A DNA stretch of 64,000 bases from Streptomyces sp. 846.5 (GCF_004365705.1 NZ_SOBN01000001.1:4698001-4762000); one strand, 5' to 3'. Positions 51,450 to 62,644 are shown, numbered from the stretch's first letter. Numbers and translations are program-made. The notes: generated from the letters alone by a model not told the origin.

Positions 51450-52676
51450 ATGGCCGTTTCGACCCAGCTACAGGGACCCGCTCAAGCCCAGGCCCGGGCG
51501 TACTTGCAGGCTCGTCCCTGGGCGGTGTTGCCCTCCGGGCTTTCGGCGTTGATCAGAGCCGAGAATGTGCGGCTGGTGCCGGAGATCGTGCAGGAGATAC
51601 GCCGCCAGATTCCCGAGTACGCGAGGCCGCTGGACGGCAGGTTCGGGGCCGGAATCCAGCAGGGCGCGGCGCGTGCGGTGGCGCAGTTCGCCGAGCTCGT
51701 CGCGGACGATCGTGCCAACCCCGAGGAATCGCTGCAGGTGTACCGGGCGCTGGGGAGAGGCGAGTGGCGCGAGGGCCGCAGCCTGGACGCGTTGCAGGCG
51801 GCCTACCGGCTCGGGGCCAGGCTGGCCTGGCGCCGGTACGCCCGGCTCGCGCGCCGGGCCGGGGTGCCGGAGGCGGCGATGACGGCGCTGGCGGAGGCGA
51901 TTTTCGCGCATATCGACGAGATGGCCGCCGCCTCGGTCGAGGGCTACGCCGAAGCGCGGGCGGACGCGGCCGGCACGCTGCGGCGGGCCCGGCGGAGGCT
52001 GGTGCAGCTGCTCGTCGGCGGCGCGGCCGAGCCGGTGCTGGCCGAGTGCTCGCGGGCGGCCCGCTACCCGCTGCCGGAGCGGATCGCCGCCGTGGCGCTG
52101 CGTGCGGACGGGCTGGTCGGCGCGGCCGCCGGGCTGCGGACGATGCCTGCGGTGCTCGCGGACCTGGAGGGCCACGAGCCCTGCCTGTTCCTCGCGGACC
52201 CGGAACTGCCCGGCCGGATCGACCAGCTCGGCGCCGTCCTGGCGGACCGTACCGCCGTGCTGGGACCCGCCGTCCCGGTGACCCAGGCGGCGCAGTCGCT
52301 GCGCTGGGCCCGCACCGTCGCCGCGCGACAGCCGGCGGATGCGGCGCCGGGGCTGGTCCACTGCGACCAGCAGCTGTCCTCCGTGCTGCTGCTGGGCGAC
52401 CAGGACCTGGTCGCGCTACTGGGCACGCGGCGGCTGGCGCCGCTGGAAGGGCTGACCGGGAAGCGGCGGGAGCGGCTGGAGGAGACCCTGCTGGCGTGGC
52501 TGGAGACCTCGACCGGCAGCGCCCCGGAGGTCGCTGCCCGGCTGGGGCTGCACCCGCAGACGGTGCGTCAGCGGATGCGCGGCATCGAGGAACTGTTCGG
52601 GGAGGTGCTGGCGGATCCGGACGCCCGCTTCGAGATCGAGTTGGCGTTGCGCGGGCGGCGGCTGCAGGCGCCCTGA
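51450..52676 (+). CDS. PucR/CdaR-type transcriptional regulator
   Basis: A 408-residue protein from ATG 51450 with a strong AGGAGG site. The N-terminal region is the helical RsbR-like/PucR sensor (IPEYARPLDGRFGAGIQQGA, YRALGRGEWREGRSLDALQA). The C-terminal domain is the PucR-type HTH (VAARLGLHPQTVRQRMRGIE, then ELFGEVLADPDARFEIELAL). These proteins activate catabolic or developmental genes in response to an unknown ligand. A consensus promoter lies upstream and a hairpin terminator follows. Confidence 0.9.
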   Translation: MAVSTQLQGPAQAQARAYLQARPWAVLPSGLSALIRAENVRLVPEIVQEIRRQIPEYARPLDGRFGAGIQQGAARAVAQFAELVADDRANPEESLQVYRALGRGEWREGRSLDALQAAYRLGARLAWRRYARLARRAGVPEAAMTALAEAIFAHIDEMAAASVEGYAEARADAAGTLRRARRRLVQLLVGGAAEPVLAECSRAARYPLPERIAAVALRADGLVGAAAGLRTMPAVLADLEGHEPCLFLADPELPGRIDQLGAVLADRTAVLGPAVPVTQAAQSLRWARTVAARQPADAAPGLVHCDQQLSSVLLLGDQDLVALLGTRRLAPLEGLTGKRRERLEETLLAWLETSTGSAPEVAARLGLHPQTVRQRMRGIEELFGEVLADPDARFEIELALRGRRLQAP

Positions 52677-52726
52677 CGAGCGGGCGCGGTGTCCGCCGAC
52701 CCCGCCAGAACAAGACAGAGCAGGCA

Positions 52727-52762
52727 GAGGGCCCGTCGTCGCTGCAGCGGCGCGGGCCCTCT
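52727..52762 (+). terminator. Terminator after the PucR-type gene
   Basis: AGAGGGCCCG (52727-52736) pairs with CGGGCCCTCT (52753-52762), with a further short CGTCG/CTGCAG fold in the loop. It is followed by TGGG and a T-containing stretch. Confidence 0.8.
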
Positions 52763-52843
52763 TGGGTTGGTGCTGTGCTAGCCACCGGTCGATCGTGCGG
52801 CCTGATCACGGATGATCAGGAGCGGGTGATCAGTGGGTGGGAT

Positions 52844-53047
52844 TCAGATCGTGGTGACGTTCTCGGCCTGCGGGCCCTTGGGACCCTGCGTGACGTCGAA
52901 CTCCACGGTCTGGTTCTCCTCAAGCGAGCGGAAGCCGTTCGCGTTGATGGCGGAGTAGTGGACGAAGACGTCGGGGCCGCCGCCGTCCTGGGCGATGAAG
53001 CCGAAGCCCTTCTCGGCGTTGAACCACTTGACGGTTCCGGTCGCCAT
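52844..53047 (-). CDS. Cold-shock protein (CspA family)
   Basis: A 67-residue cold-shock domain from ATG 53047 with GGAG upstream. Both RNA-binding motifs are intact: [17 protein letters not shown] (RNP1, KGFGFI) and DVFVHYSAI (RNP2, VFVHY). It binds single-stranded RNA/DNA and keeps transcripts unstructured. The long upstream leader (53048-53280 shared with mqnA) could hold a temperature-responsive 5' UTR. Confidence 0.97.
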   Translation of the reverse strand: MATGTVKWFNAEKGFGFIAQDGGGPDVFVHYSAINANGFRSLEENQTVEFDVTQGPKGPQAENVTTI

Positions 53048-53232
53048 ACCGTTCTCCTTGCGAGGGACGTAAAGGACGCCACACCTCGTGGCGCCCGGTC
53101 CGCTGCGCTGATCGCCCCGCTTCAGGTACTTCGCTGTGACAAAGCTTCTGAAAACGACAGAAGCCCGCGGTCACATGCTCCGCAGGCTCGAGTACTGCAT
53201 GGGAAATCAAACTGCAACTGCGAAAACCCTAG

Positions 53233-54198
<966 letters not shown>

Positions 54199-54232
54199 CA
54201 GGCCCTCGGTCCGGCGGACATGATGGCGAGTC

Positions 54233-55915
54233 ATGGAACCGTTGGGGGCGGGAGATCCGCGACAGATCGGGGCGTACCGACTGCTGGGGCGGCTCGGCGC
54301 GGGCGGGATGGGCCGGGTCTACCTGGGGCGTACGGCGGGGGGCCGTACCGTCGCGGTCAAGCTGGTGCGCACCGACCTGGCCGACGACACCGACTTCCGG
54401 GCCCGTTTCCGCCAGGAGGTCGCGGCGGCGCGGCGGGTCGAAGAATACTGGGCGTCGCGAAGCGACTCGGACAAGGGTGGTGGCGGGCGACGGGTGGGCG
54501 GTGTCTGGACCGCGCCGGTGCTGGACGCCGACACCGAGAGCGATCAGCCCTGGGTGGCGACCGGTTACGTCCCCGGGCCCGGACTCGACGTCGCGGTACG
54601 GGACTTCGGGGTGCTGCCGGAGCAGTCGGTGCGGATGCTGGGGGTCGGGCTCGCCGACTCGCTGGCCGCGGTCCACGCCACCGGGCTGGTGCACCGCGAC
54701 CTGAAGCCGTCCAATGTGCTGCTCACCCTGGACGGACCGCGCCTGATCGACTTCGGCATCGCCCGGGCCCTGGACGCCGCGACGGCGCTGACCCGGTCCG
54801 GGTATGTGGTCGGCTCGCCCGGCTACATGTCGCCCGAGCAGGGCGCCGGGGAGACGGCGGGGCCTGCGAGCGACGTCTTCGCGTTGGGCGGGGTGCTGGC
54901 CTTCGCGGCGACCGGCGCCGGGCCCTTCGGCGAGAGCGGGACCTCGCCGGTGCTGCTGCTGTACCGGGTGATGCACGAGGCCCCGCGCCTGGAGGGCCTG
55001 CCGGACGGACCGCTGCGCGCGGTGGTGCAGCGCTGCCTGGCGAAGGAGCCGGACGAGCGCCCGGGCCTGGACGAGCTGCGCGCGGAGCTGGGCGGGGTCG
55101 GCCCGTCCGACGGCTGGCTGCCGCCGCTGCTGGTCGCCTCGGTGGGGCGGCGGACGGCCGAGCTGCTGGACCTGGAGACGGTGGGGGAGGCGGTCACCCC
55201 GGCGCCTGGGGCATTCGGTCCCGCGCCGGTGATGGATGCCACACCGGCACCGGTGTCCGACGTTCCCCCCTTGGTGGCCCCGCCGACGCGGCAGCAGCCG
55301 CCACCGCAACCACCGGGGCGCGGTCGAACGCCAATGCTGGTTGGCGGGGTGGTGCTGCTGGCGGTGCTCGCTGCGGTGCTGGTCCCACTGCTGCTGCACA
55401 AGAACGCCAGTACCGGGAGCACAGGGGGCGCGCTCGGGACGGGCACGGCGACGGCTTCCGCCCCCGCCACGACGACCACCACTGCTTCCACGCCACCCTC
55501 CGGCGCCGGCCCGACCCCGCCGGCTGCCCCGTCCCCCGGGCCGACCAGCCCCAACGCCGTCCCGGCCGTCTTCCTCGGGACCTGGACCGGGACGCTGATC
55601 ACCTCCGACGGCCTGCTCAGCGAGCCGTACTCGATCGCCATCCGGCAGGGGACGGTCGGGGCCGAGAACAGCACCAGCATCACCACCGTCACCGGGCTCT
55701 CCGGACTGGCCTGCCTGGGCGCCGACAAGCTCGCGTCGTCCACCGCGACCACGATCACCTTCAAGGACCGACTGCTGCCCGGCAGCAGCACGGGCAGCTG
55801 TTCCACCGCCTCCGACACCCAGCTCTTCACCCTCAACGCCGATGGCACCCTGCACTACCAGGACAACGGCGCCGGCAGCGGGACGCCCAGCGGTGACTTG
55901 CACAAGGTGAGGTAG
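54233..55915 (+). CDS. Membrane Ser/Thr protein kinase (PknB-like) with in-frame insertion
   Basis: A 560-residue Hanks-type kinase from ATG 54233. Motifs are RLGAGGMGRVYLGRTAGG (P-loop), VAVKLVRTD (lysine), HRDLKPSNVLL (catalytic loop), LIDFGIARAL (DFG) and GSPGYMSPEQ. A proline-rich linker leads to one membrane helix (MLVGGVVLLAVLAAVLVPLL, near residue 365) and an external Ser/Thr-rich domain ending WTGTLITSDGLLSEPYSI-type beta sequence. A 57-nt in-frame insertion at 54440-54496, after FRQEVAAARRV, repeats RRV at its end and carries a small hairpin. It sits between mqnA and mqnC. Confidence 0.93.
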   Translation: MEPLGAGDPRQIGAYRLLGRLGAGGMGRVYLGRTAGGRTVAVKLVRTDLADDTDFRARFRQEVAAARRVEEYWASRSDSDKGGGGRRVGGVWTAPVLDADTESDQPWVATGYVPGPGLDVAVRDFGVLPEQSVRMLGVGLADSLAAVHATGLVHRDLKPSNVLLTLDGPRLIDFGIARALDAATALTRSGYVVGSPGYMSPEQGAGETAGPASDVFALGGVLAFAATGAGPFGESGTSPVLLLYRVMHEAPRLEGLPDGPLRAVVQRCLAKEPDERPGLDELRAELGGVGPSDGWLPPLLVASVGRRTAELLDLETVGEAVTPAPGAFGPAPVMDATPAPVSDVPPLVAPPTRQQPPPQPPGRGRTPMLVGGVVLLAVLAAVLVPLLLHKNASTGSTGGALGTGTATASAPATTTTTASTPPSGAGPTPPAAPSPGPTSPNAVPAVFLGTWTGTLITSDGLLSEPYSIAIRQGTVGAENSTSITTVTGLSGLACLGADKLASSTATTITFKDRLLPGSSTGSCSTASDTQLFTLNADGTLHYQDNGAGSGTPSGDLHKVR

Positions 55916-56003
55916 GGGTGCTGGCGTAGTCTGGGCGGCGACCGCATGAACACGTTGGACCGCAGTAGCGACAACCGCAGTAGTGACACGAGAGGACGCC
56001 GAG

Positions 56004-57218
56004 GTGCTCGAGACCGCCCAGCCCCAGGAGACGGATCTGCAGGCAGTCCTCGACCGCGCCGCGGCCGGGGGGCGCATCACCCCGGAGGAGGCGCTGGAGA
56101 TCTACCGCCACGCCCCTCTGCACGCCCTCGGCGCAGCAGCAGACGCCGTACGCCGCCGCCGGTACGCCGGCACCGAGCACATCGCCACGTACATCATCGA
56201 ACGCAACATCAACTACACCAATGTGTGTGTGACGGCCTGCAAGTTCTGCGCCTTCTACGCCGCGCCCAAGGATGTGGAGAAGGGCTGGTCGCGGGATCTG
56301 GAGGAGATCCTGCGCCGCTGCGCGGAGACCGTCGAGCTCGGCGGCACCCAGATCATGTTCCAGGGCGGGCACCACCCCGACTACGGCGTGGAGTACTACG
56401 AGCGGGCGTTCTCCGCGATCAAGAAGGACTTCCCGCAGCTGGTGATCCACTCCCTCGGCGCCTCCGAGGTCGAGCACATGTCGCGGATCTCCGGGGTCAC
56501 CGCGGAGGAGGCCATCCGCCGGATCCACGCCGCCGGGCTCGACTCCTTCGCGGGCGCCGGCGCGGAGCTGCTGCCCGAGCGCCCCCGCAAGGCCATCGCG
56601 CCGCTCAAGGAGTCCGGTGAGCGCTGGCTGGAGATCATGGAGATCGCGCACAACCTGGGCGTCGAGTCCACCTCCACCATGCTGATGGGCACCGGCGAGA
56701 CCAACGCCGAGCGGATCGAGCACCTGCGCATGATCCGCGACGTGCAGGACCGCACCGGCGGCTTCCGCGCGTTCATCCCGTACACCTACCAGCCCGAGAA
56801 CAACCACCTCAAGGGCCGCACCCAGGCGACGCTGTTCGAGTACCTGCGACTGATCGCGGTGGCTCGGTTGTTCCTGGACAACATCGCGCACATCCAGGGC
56901 TCCTGGCTGACCGTCGGCAAGGAGATGGGCCAGCTGACGCTGCACTACGGAGCGGACGACCTGGGCTCGGTGATGCTGGAGGAGAACGTCGTCTCCTCCG
57001 CCGGGGCCAAGCACCGGTCCAACCGGATGGAGCTGATCAACCTGATCCGCTCGGCCGGACGCGTCCCCGCGCAGCGCGCCACCACCTACGAGCACATCGT
57101 GGTCCACGACGACCCGGCGCACGACCCGGTCAACGACCACGCCTACTCGCACATCGCCTCCACCGCGATCGTCGGTGGCACGGCGCACCCGGAGCTCAAG
57201 CTCCTGAACGCCAACTGA
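56004..57218 (+). CDS. mqnC: Cyclic dehypoxanthinyl futalosine synthase MqnC (radical SAM)
   Basis: About 404 residues. GTG 56004 has GAGAGGAC 9 bases upstream and is preferred to GTG 55983, which has no such site. The radical-SAM cluster motif is CVTACKFCAFY (CxxxCxxC). Further marks are GGTQIMFQGGHHPDYGVEYY, STMLMGTGETNAERIEHL and FIPYTYQPENNHL. The enzyme cyclises dehypoxanthine futalosine in the menaquinone pathway. Its neighbours mqnA and menG complete much of the route here. Confidence 0.96.
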   Translation: MLETAQPQETDLQAVLDRAAAGGRITPEEALEIYRHAPLHALGAAADAVRRRRYAGTEHIATYIIERNINYTNVCVTACKFCAFYAAPKDVEKGWSRDLEEILRRCAETVELGGTQIMFQGGHHPDYGVEYYERAFSAIKKDFPQLVIHSLGASEVEHMSRISGVTAEEAIRRIHAAGLDSFAGAGAELLPERPRKAIAPLKESGERWLEIMEIAHNLGVESTSTMLMGTGETNAERIEHLRMIRDVQDRTGGFRAFIPYTYQPENNHLKGRTQATLFEYLRLIAVARLFLDNIAHIQGSWLTVGKEMGQLTLHYGADDLGSVMLEENVVSSAGAKHRSNRMELINLIRSAGRVPAQRATTYEHIVVHDDPAHDPVNDHAYSHIASTAIVGGTAHPELKLLNAN

Positions 57219-57225
57219 TCCGGCG

Positions 57226-57633
57226 TTGCTCACTCTTCATACCGGGTCGGACGGCATCGCCGTGGCCGTGGACGGCGAGCGCATCGCCGCCCACGGCCCG
57301 GCGGACGAGCTGACGGCCGCCTACCCGCAGGCCAGGGTGCGGCGCTGGGACGGGGTGGTCACGCCCGGCGCGCTGCACCAGGGCGCGCTGCCGGACGCGC
57401 CCAGCGCGCGGGAGCGGGTGTACGCCCTGCTGCGCTCCGGCACGACCGCGGCCCAGCCCGCCGCCTTCGCCGACCCCGAGCTGCGCGCCGCCGCCCACCG
57501 CAACGGTCTGGCCATGGACGGGCACACGCCCATCCTGGCCGTCGGCGGCCGGGCCGACCTGGCGGTCCGCGCCGCGGACGGCAGCTGCCTGGCCACGGTC
57601 CTCGGCGGGCGACTCGTCCACCGCCGTGCCTGA
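57226..57633 (+). CDS. Imidazolonepropionase-like N-terminal-domain protein
   Basis: A 135-residue protein from TTG 57226, 7 bp after mqnC. It resembles the small composite beta domain of amidohydrolases: AVAVDGERIAAHGPADELTA, RVRRWDGVVTPGALHQGAL and ILAVGGRADLAVRAADGS. It lacks the metal-binding TIM barrel, so it is not an amidohydrolase by itself. The position between mqnC and menG recurs in streptomycetes, from memory, but the role is unknown. Confidence 0.65.
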   Translation: MLTLHTGSDGIAVAVDGERIAAHGPADELTAAYPQARVRRWDGVVTPGALHQGALPDAPSARERVYALLRSGTTAAQPAAFADPELRAAAHRNGLAMDGHTPILAVGGRADLAVRAADGSCLATVLGGRLVHRRA

Positions 57634-57655
57634 GCAGGACGTCGGTGGGTGAACA

Positions 57656-58357
57656 ATGGGGTCCGTGACCCGAGCCTCTCTGGACAAGCAGCCGCACGAA
57701 GTCGCCTCGATGTTCGACGACGTCGCGGCCAAGTACGACATCACCAACGATGTGCTCTCGCTGGGCCAGACCCGGCTCTGGCGCAAGGCCGTCGCCCGTG
57801 CGGTGGACGCCAGGCCGGGCGAGCGGGTGCTCGACCTCGCCGCCGGGACGGCGACCTCGTCGCTGCCCTTCGCCGAGGCCGGCGCGACCGTCGTGCCCTG
57901 CGACTTCTCGCTCGGGATGCTGCGGGAGGGCAAGCGCCGCCACCCCGAACTGCCGCTCACCGCCGGCGACGCCACCCGGCTGCCCTTCGCCGACGGCGTG
58001 TTCGACGCCGCCACCATCTCCTTCGGGCTGCGCAACGTCCAGGACACCGACGCCGCCCTGCGCGAGCTGCTGCGCGTCACCAGGCCCGGCGGCCGGGTCG
58101 TCATCTGTGAGTTCAGCCACCCCGTCTGGGCGCCGTTCCGCACCGTCTACTCGGAGTACCTGATGCGCGCGCTGCCGCCGGTGGCGACCGCCGTCAGCAG
58201 CAACCCCGACGCCTACGTCTACCTCGCCGACTCCATCCGCGCCTGGCCCGACCAGCCCGCGCTCGCCGCCCGGCTGCAGGCGGCGGGTTGGTCCAAGGTC
58301 GCCTGGCGCAACCTGACCGGCGGCATCGTGGCCCTGCACCGGGGGATCCGGGGCTGA
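57656..58357 (+). CDS. menG: Demethylmenaquinone methyltransferase (MenG/UbiE)
   Basis: A 233-residue SAM methyltransferase from ATG 57656 (GTG 57665 possible). It starts with the family sequence [20 protein letters not shown], then [20 protein letters not shown] (SAM loop), [20 protein letters not shown] and [12 protein letters not shown]. It methylates demethylmenaquinone to menaquinone, the last step of the pathway started by mqnA and mqnC. Confidence 0.96.
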   Translation: MGSVTRASLDKQPHEVASMFDDVAAKYDITNDVLSLGQTRLWRKAVARAVDARPGERVLDLAAGTATSSLPFAEAGATVVPCDFSLGMLREGKRRHPELPLTAGDATRLPFADGVFDAATISFGLRNVQDTDAALRELLRVTRPGGRVVICEFSHPVWAPFRTVYSEYLMRALPPVATAVSSNPDAYVYLADSIRAWPDQPALAARLQAAGWSKVAWRNLTGGIVALHRGIRG

Positions 58358-58465
58358 GCCGAGGACTTCGGCTGCGGACCGTGGACGGCTTGGCGCGCAG
58401 TTCCCGCGCCCCCGGTGAGTGCAACCGGCCCGGTCGCAGACCCGTGCCGTTCGCAGGCAGGGCCG

Positions 58466-58876
58466 TCAGCCGTTGTGCGCCGAGCCCTCCGGCCAGACGC
58501 GGTGGACGTAGGTGCCCTGCGCCTCGGCGCGGGCGACCGCCTCGGAGATCCAGCCGTCCTGGCCGCCGTCCCAGACCACGACGATTTCCTCGACCAGGCC
58601 GAGCAGGGCGTCGATCGGATCGACCCCCGGGGCCAGCCGGTGCACGGCGCGGGCCTGGCGCAGCAGGGGTGAGGGAGCCGGGGTGCCGAGCACCTCCAGG
58701 GTGCCGCCGTGCTCCAGGACGGCGGCGGCGAACCAGCTCTCCGGTCCCGGGCCCAACGGGCTGACGCCGACCAGGCCGTAGGTCTGGTACCCGGTCACCA
58801 GCTTCCACAGCTCGCCGCGGACCAGCATCTCGGTGATCTCCGAGAGGTCCGTGTGCCCGATGACGCCGATGTTCAT
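58466..58876 (-). CDS. Small SLOG-like Rossmann protein
   Basis: A 136-residue protein from ATG 58876. It shows the same single-domain layout as the third gene of the defence operon: MNIGVIGHTDL after strand 1, LGPGPESWFAAAVLEHGG as the glycine/acidic segment, LEVLGTP, VVVWDGGQDGWISEAVARA and TYVHRVWPEG. Sequence identity to the element gene is low but the motif order is the same. It is a host core gene next to menG; function unknown, nucleotide-derivative binding likely. Confidence 0.6.
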   Translation of the reverse strand: MNIGVIGHTDLSEITEMLVRGELWKLVTGYQTYGLVGVSPLGPGPESWFAAAVLEHGGTLEVLGTPAPSPLLRQARAVHRLAPGVDPIDALLGLVEEIVVVWDGGQDGWISEAVARAEAQGTYVHRVWPEGSAHNG

Positions 58877-59018
58877 GGCCAGCCCCGCCCGCCCCTGGTG
58901 ATGTGGTTGTGTGGTCGTGGATCCGGATCAGCCTAGGTGATCAGACATAGACTGCGGAGTGGCCCGACGCGGGTCCGAACCAGCGAAGACGTCCGACGAG
59001 AGCAGGCAGGAGTCCCCG

Positions 59019-60335
59019 GTGTCGCAGTCGACCCAGCAGACCCAGCAGACCGCGCAGAGCGCAGCCGTCGAGGCCGAGGCCGATGTGATCGTCGTCGGAG
59101 CCGGTCCCGCGGGCTCGACCACGGCCTATCACCTGGCCCGGGCCGGCCTGGAGGTGCTGCTGCTGGAGAAGGCGCAGTTCCCGCGGGAGAAGGTCTGCGG
59201 GGACGGGCTGACCCCGCGCGCAGTCAAGCAGTTGGTGGACATGGGGATCGACATCTCCGAGGAGGCCGGCTGGCTGCGCAACAAGGGCCTGCGGATCATC
59301 GGCGGTGGGGTGCGCCTCGAACTGGACTGGCCGGAGCTGGCGAGCTTCCCCGACTACGGGCTGGTCCGCAAGCGCGCCGACTTCGACGAACTGCTGGCCT
59401 CCCAGGCGGAGAAGGCCGGGGCCAAGCTGCACCAGCTGTGCAACGTCACCGGCCCGGTCGTCGACCCGAGGACCGGCCGGATCACCGGAGTGACGGCGAA
59501 GCTGGGGGAAGAGAAGCGCGAGGTCGTCTTCAAGGCCCCGCTGGTGGTCGCCGCCGACGGCAACTCCACCCGGCTCTCCCTGGCCATGGGCCTGCACCGG
59601 CGCGAGGACCGCCCGATGGGCGTCGCCTACCGCACCTACTTCAACTCCCCGCGCAGCGAGGACGACTACCTGGAGTCCTGGCTGGAGCTGTGGGACCGCA
59701 GGTCCGGGCAGGAGAAGCTGCTCCCCGGCTACGGCTGGATCTTCGGCATGGGCGACGGCACCAGCAACGTGGGCCTGGGCCTGCTGAACACCACCAAGTC
59801 CTTCAAGGACATCGACTACCGCGAGCTGCTCAAGGTGTGGTGCGCGGGCATGCCCGAGGAGTGGGGCTACACCCCCGAGAACATGACCGAGCCGATCCGC
59901 GGCGCGGCCCTGCCCATGGCCTTCAACCGCCAGCCGCACTACACCCGCGGCTTCCTGCTGGTCGGCGACGCGGGCGGGATGGTCAACCCCTTCAACGGCG
60001 AGGGCATCGCCTATGCGATGGAGTCCGGCCAGATCGCGGCCGGCGTCATCGTCCAGGCCCTGGCCCGGCAGACCGACCTCGGCCGGGAGCGGGCGCTGGA
60101 GGCGTACCCGACCATCCTCAAGGACATCTACGGCGGCTACTACTCGCTCGGCCGCGGCTTCGTGAAGGCCATCGGCAACCCCCTGGTGATGCGGATGGCG
60201 GCCCAGCACGGCCTGACCCACCCGCTGCTGATGAAGTTCGTCCTGAAGCTCCTGGCCAACCTCACCGACCCCCAGGGCGGCGACGCGATGGACCGGATCA
60301 TCAACGGGCTGGCGAAGGTGACGCCGAGGGCGTAG
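59019..60335 (+). CDS. Geranylgeranyl reductase family FAD-dependent oxidoreductase
   Basis: A 438-residue flavoprotein. GTG 59019 follows AGGAG by 7 bases and is preferred over GTG 58959. The FAD-binding motif is DVIVVGAGPAGSTTAYHLAR, then PREKVCGDGLTPRAVKQL, and the second FAD motif is FLLVGDAGGMVNPFNGEGIA. It reduces prenyl double bonds, in this setting probably in the menaquinone side chain (MenJ-type), since menaquinone and complex I genes flank it. Archaeal-type lipid reduction is not expected in this host. Confidence 0.9.
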   Translation: MSQSTQQTQQTAQSAAVEAEADVIVVGAGPAGSTTAYHLARAGLEVLLLEKAQFPREKVCGDGLTPRAVKQLVDMGIDISEEAGWLRNKGLRIIGGGVRLELDWPELASFPDYGLVRKRADFDELLASQAEKAGAKLHQLCNVTGPVVDPRTGRITGVTAKLGEEKREVVFKAPLVVAADGNSTRLSLAMGLHRREDRPMGVAYRTYFNSPRSEDDYLESWLELWDRRSGQEKLLPGYGWIFGMGDGTSNVGLGLLNTTKSFKDIDYRELLKVWCAGMPEEWGYTPENMTEPIRGAALPMAFNRQPHYTRGFLLVGDAGGMVNPFNGEGIAYAMESGQIAAGVIVQALARQTDLGRERALEAYPTILKDIYGGYYSLGRGFVKAIGNPLVMRMAAQHGLTHPLLMKFVLKLLANLTDPQGGDAMDRIINGLAKVTPRA

Positions 60336-60877
60336 GGGGTCGGGGAGGCGGGGCCGCACCGCCGGCTGGCGGCAACGGTGGCGCCATGTAAGCCACCCGC
60401 AGTTGCCGCATCACGCAGCGTCGCCGTTCGGCCTCCCCGGTGCTGCTGGGCCCCTCGCCGTCGCTGCTCGCCGGGCCCTCGTCAACGCGTCGCCTGCCTC
60501 GCCACCCTCCCGGGGCCGCGAGCAATAACACGTGCGCCTGCAAGTGGCAAAAGTTGCGATGGAAGCACTTTTTCTGATAGACGACACGGCCTCCAACCTG
60601 CAGTGATGCCCCATCAGTTGGCGCTTTGTGAATGCATGCACACGGTGAGTGGCCGATTTTACGCGCCTGTAACCTCATGATCGTTCATTGGGTGGCGTAG
60701 ATCACATTGAAGGTGCTTACCCCCGTGTCGCAGATCACACATGAACGGGCATAGGATGCAGCCGTCTTGGGGGCTTGTGAACTGCCTCACATGAGCTGAT
60801 CAAGCTCCCGAGCTGTACGGACACTCAGCCACCGACATGGACGTCGGCTCGGACTGACGCCTGGGAGGTCGTTCGGT
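60336..60877. other. Noncoding region upstream of the nuo operon
   Basis: A 542-bp gap. It holds copy 2 of the 21-bp repeat (60382-60402), two AGATCACA direct repeats 33 bp apart (60699-60706 and 60732-60739), and a TAGGAT -10-like box (60752-60757) without a good -35 box. The repeats could be activator sites for nuo. No gene is convincing. Confidence 0.55.
60382..60402 (-). repeat. 21-bp repeat, copy 2 (encodes LRVAYMA on the minus strand)
   Basis: Identical to 51156-51176. Here a minus-strand frame reads MRQLRVAYMAPPLPPAGG and then a Pro/Ala-rich tail, with an ATG a few codons upstream of the repeat. Confidence 0.75.
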
Positions 60878-61237
60878 ATGAACGCATATGCGCCGATTCT
60901 GGTACTTGGCGCCCTCGCGGCTGCCTTCGCGATCGGCTCCGTGGCGATGGCCGCGCTGACCGGTCCGAAGCGGTACAACCGCGCCAAATTGGACGCCTAC
61001 GAGTGCGGTATCGAGCCGACGCCGCAGCCGGTGGGCGGCGGGCGGTTCCCGATCAAGTACTACCTGACGGCGATGCTCTTCATCGTCTTCGACATCGAGA
61101 TCGTCTTCCTCTACCCGTGGGCGGTCTCCTTCGACTCGTTGGGGATCTTCGGCCTGGTGGAGATGGTGCTGTTCATCGCCACGGTCTTTGTCGCCTATGC
61201 GTACGTCTGGCGGCGCGGGGGCCTGGAGTGGGACTGA
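60878..61237 (+). CDS. nuoA: NADH-quinone oxidoreductase subunit A
   Basis: A 119-residue membrane subunit from ATG 60878. It has three helices; the conserved loop after helix 1 carries [18 protein letters not shown], followed by [20 protein letters not shown] and FLYPWAVSF. It is the first gene of the complex I operon; nuoB follows after 76 bp. It belongs to the proton-pumping membrane arm near the quinone site. Confidence 0.96.
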   Translation: MNAYAPILVLGALAAAFAIGSVAMAALTGPKRYNRAKLDAYECGIEPTPQPVGGGRFPIKYYLTAMLFIVFDIEIVFLYPWAVSFDSLGIFGLVEMVLFIATVFVAYAYVWRRGGLEWD

Positions 61238-61313
61238 TCGCACGGCACAGGCCAGGACGCGAAGGCCCAGGACGCCGTATGCAGTCGAACCGGACGAGCT
61301 GAGAGGACACCAG

Positions 61314-61864
<551 letters not shown>

Positions 61865-61868
<4 letters not shown>

Positions 61869-62644
61869 GTGACGGCACCGAGAAGAGCACTGCCGCGGAA
61901 GCGGAAGCCGCGGAGAGCGGCGTCCCGACGCCGCGCGCCGGTGCGACGGAGCTGGAGGTCGTCGGCGTCCGGCACGGGATGTTCGGCGGGTCGAACCCCA
62001 GCGAGCATGCCGGGGTCGGCGGCAACAGCGGGGACACCTCGGGCTACGGCCGGCTGGTCCGGCCGATCGTGCTGCCCGGGGCTTCGCCCCGGCCGTACGG
62101 GCACGGCTGGTTCGACGAGTGCGCCGACGAGCTGGAGGGCGCGCTGGAGGAGCAGGGCCTGGACGTGGGCGCGGTGATCGACAAGACGGTCGTGGACCGG
62201 GGCGAGATCACCTTCCATGTCGAGCGGGAGTTCCTGCCGCAGGTGATGAAGACCCTGCGGGACGACCCGGCCCTGCGCTTCGAGCTGTGCACCGGTGTCA
62301 GCGGGGTGCACTACCCCGGCGACCGTGGGCGCGAGCTGCACGCGGTCTACCACCTGCGCTCGATCACCCACAACCGGCTGATCCGGGTGGAGACCTCGGC
62401 GCCGGACGACGACCCGGTGATCCCCTCCACCGTCGCCGTCTATCCCACCAACGACTGGCACGAGCGGGAGACGTACGACTTCTTCGGCATCGTCTTCGAG
62501 GGCCATCCGGCGCTCACCCGGATCATGATGCCGGACGACTGGCTGGGCCACCCGCAGCGCAAGGACTATCCGCTCGGCGGCATCCCCGTCGAGTACAAGG
62601 GCGCGCAGATCCCGGCTCCCGACCAGCGGAGGTCGTACAACTGA
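61865..62644 (+). CDS. nuoC: NADH-quinone oxidoreductase subunit C
   Basis: A 259-residue 30-kDa subunit from GTG 61865. The first about 80 residues are an actinobacterial acidic/Gly-rich extension. The family core reads [40 protein letters not shown] and the signature [18 protein letters not shown], then [20 protein letters not shown]. Its stop overlaps the nuoD start by 1 bp. Confidence 0.96.
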
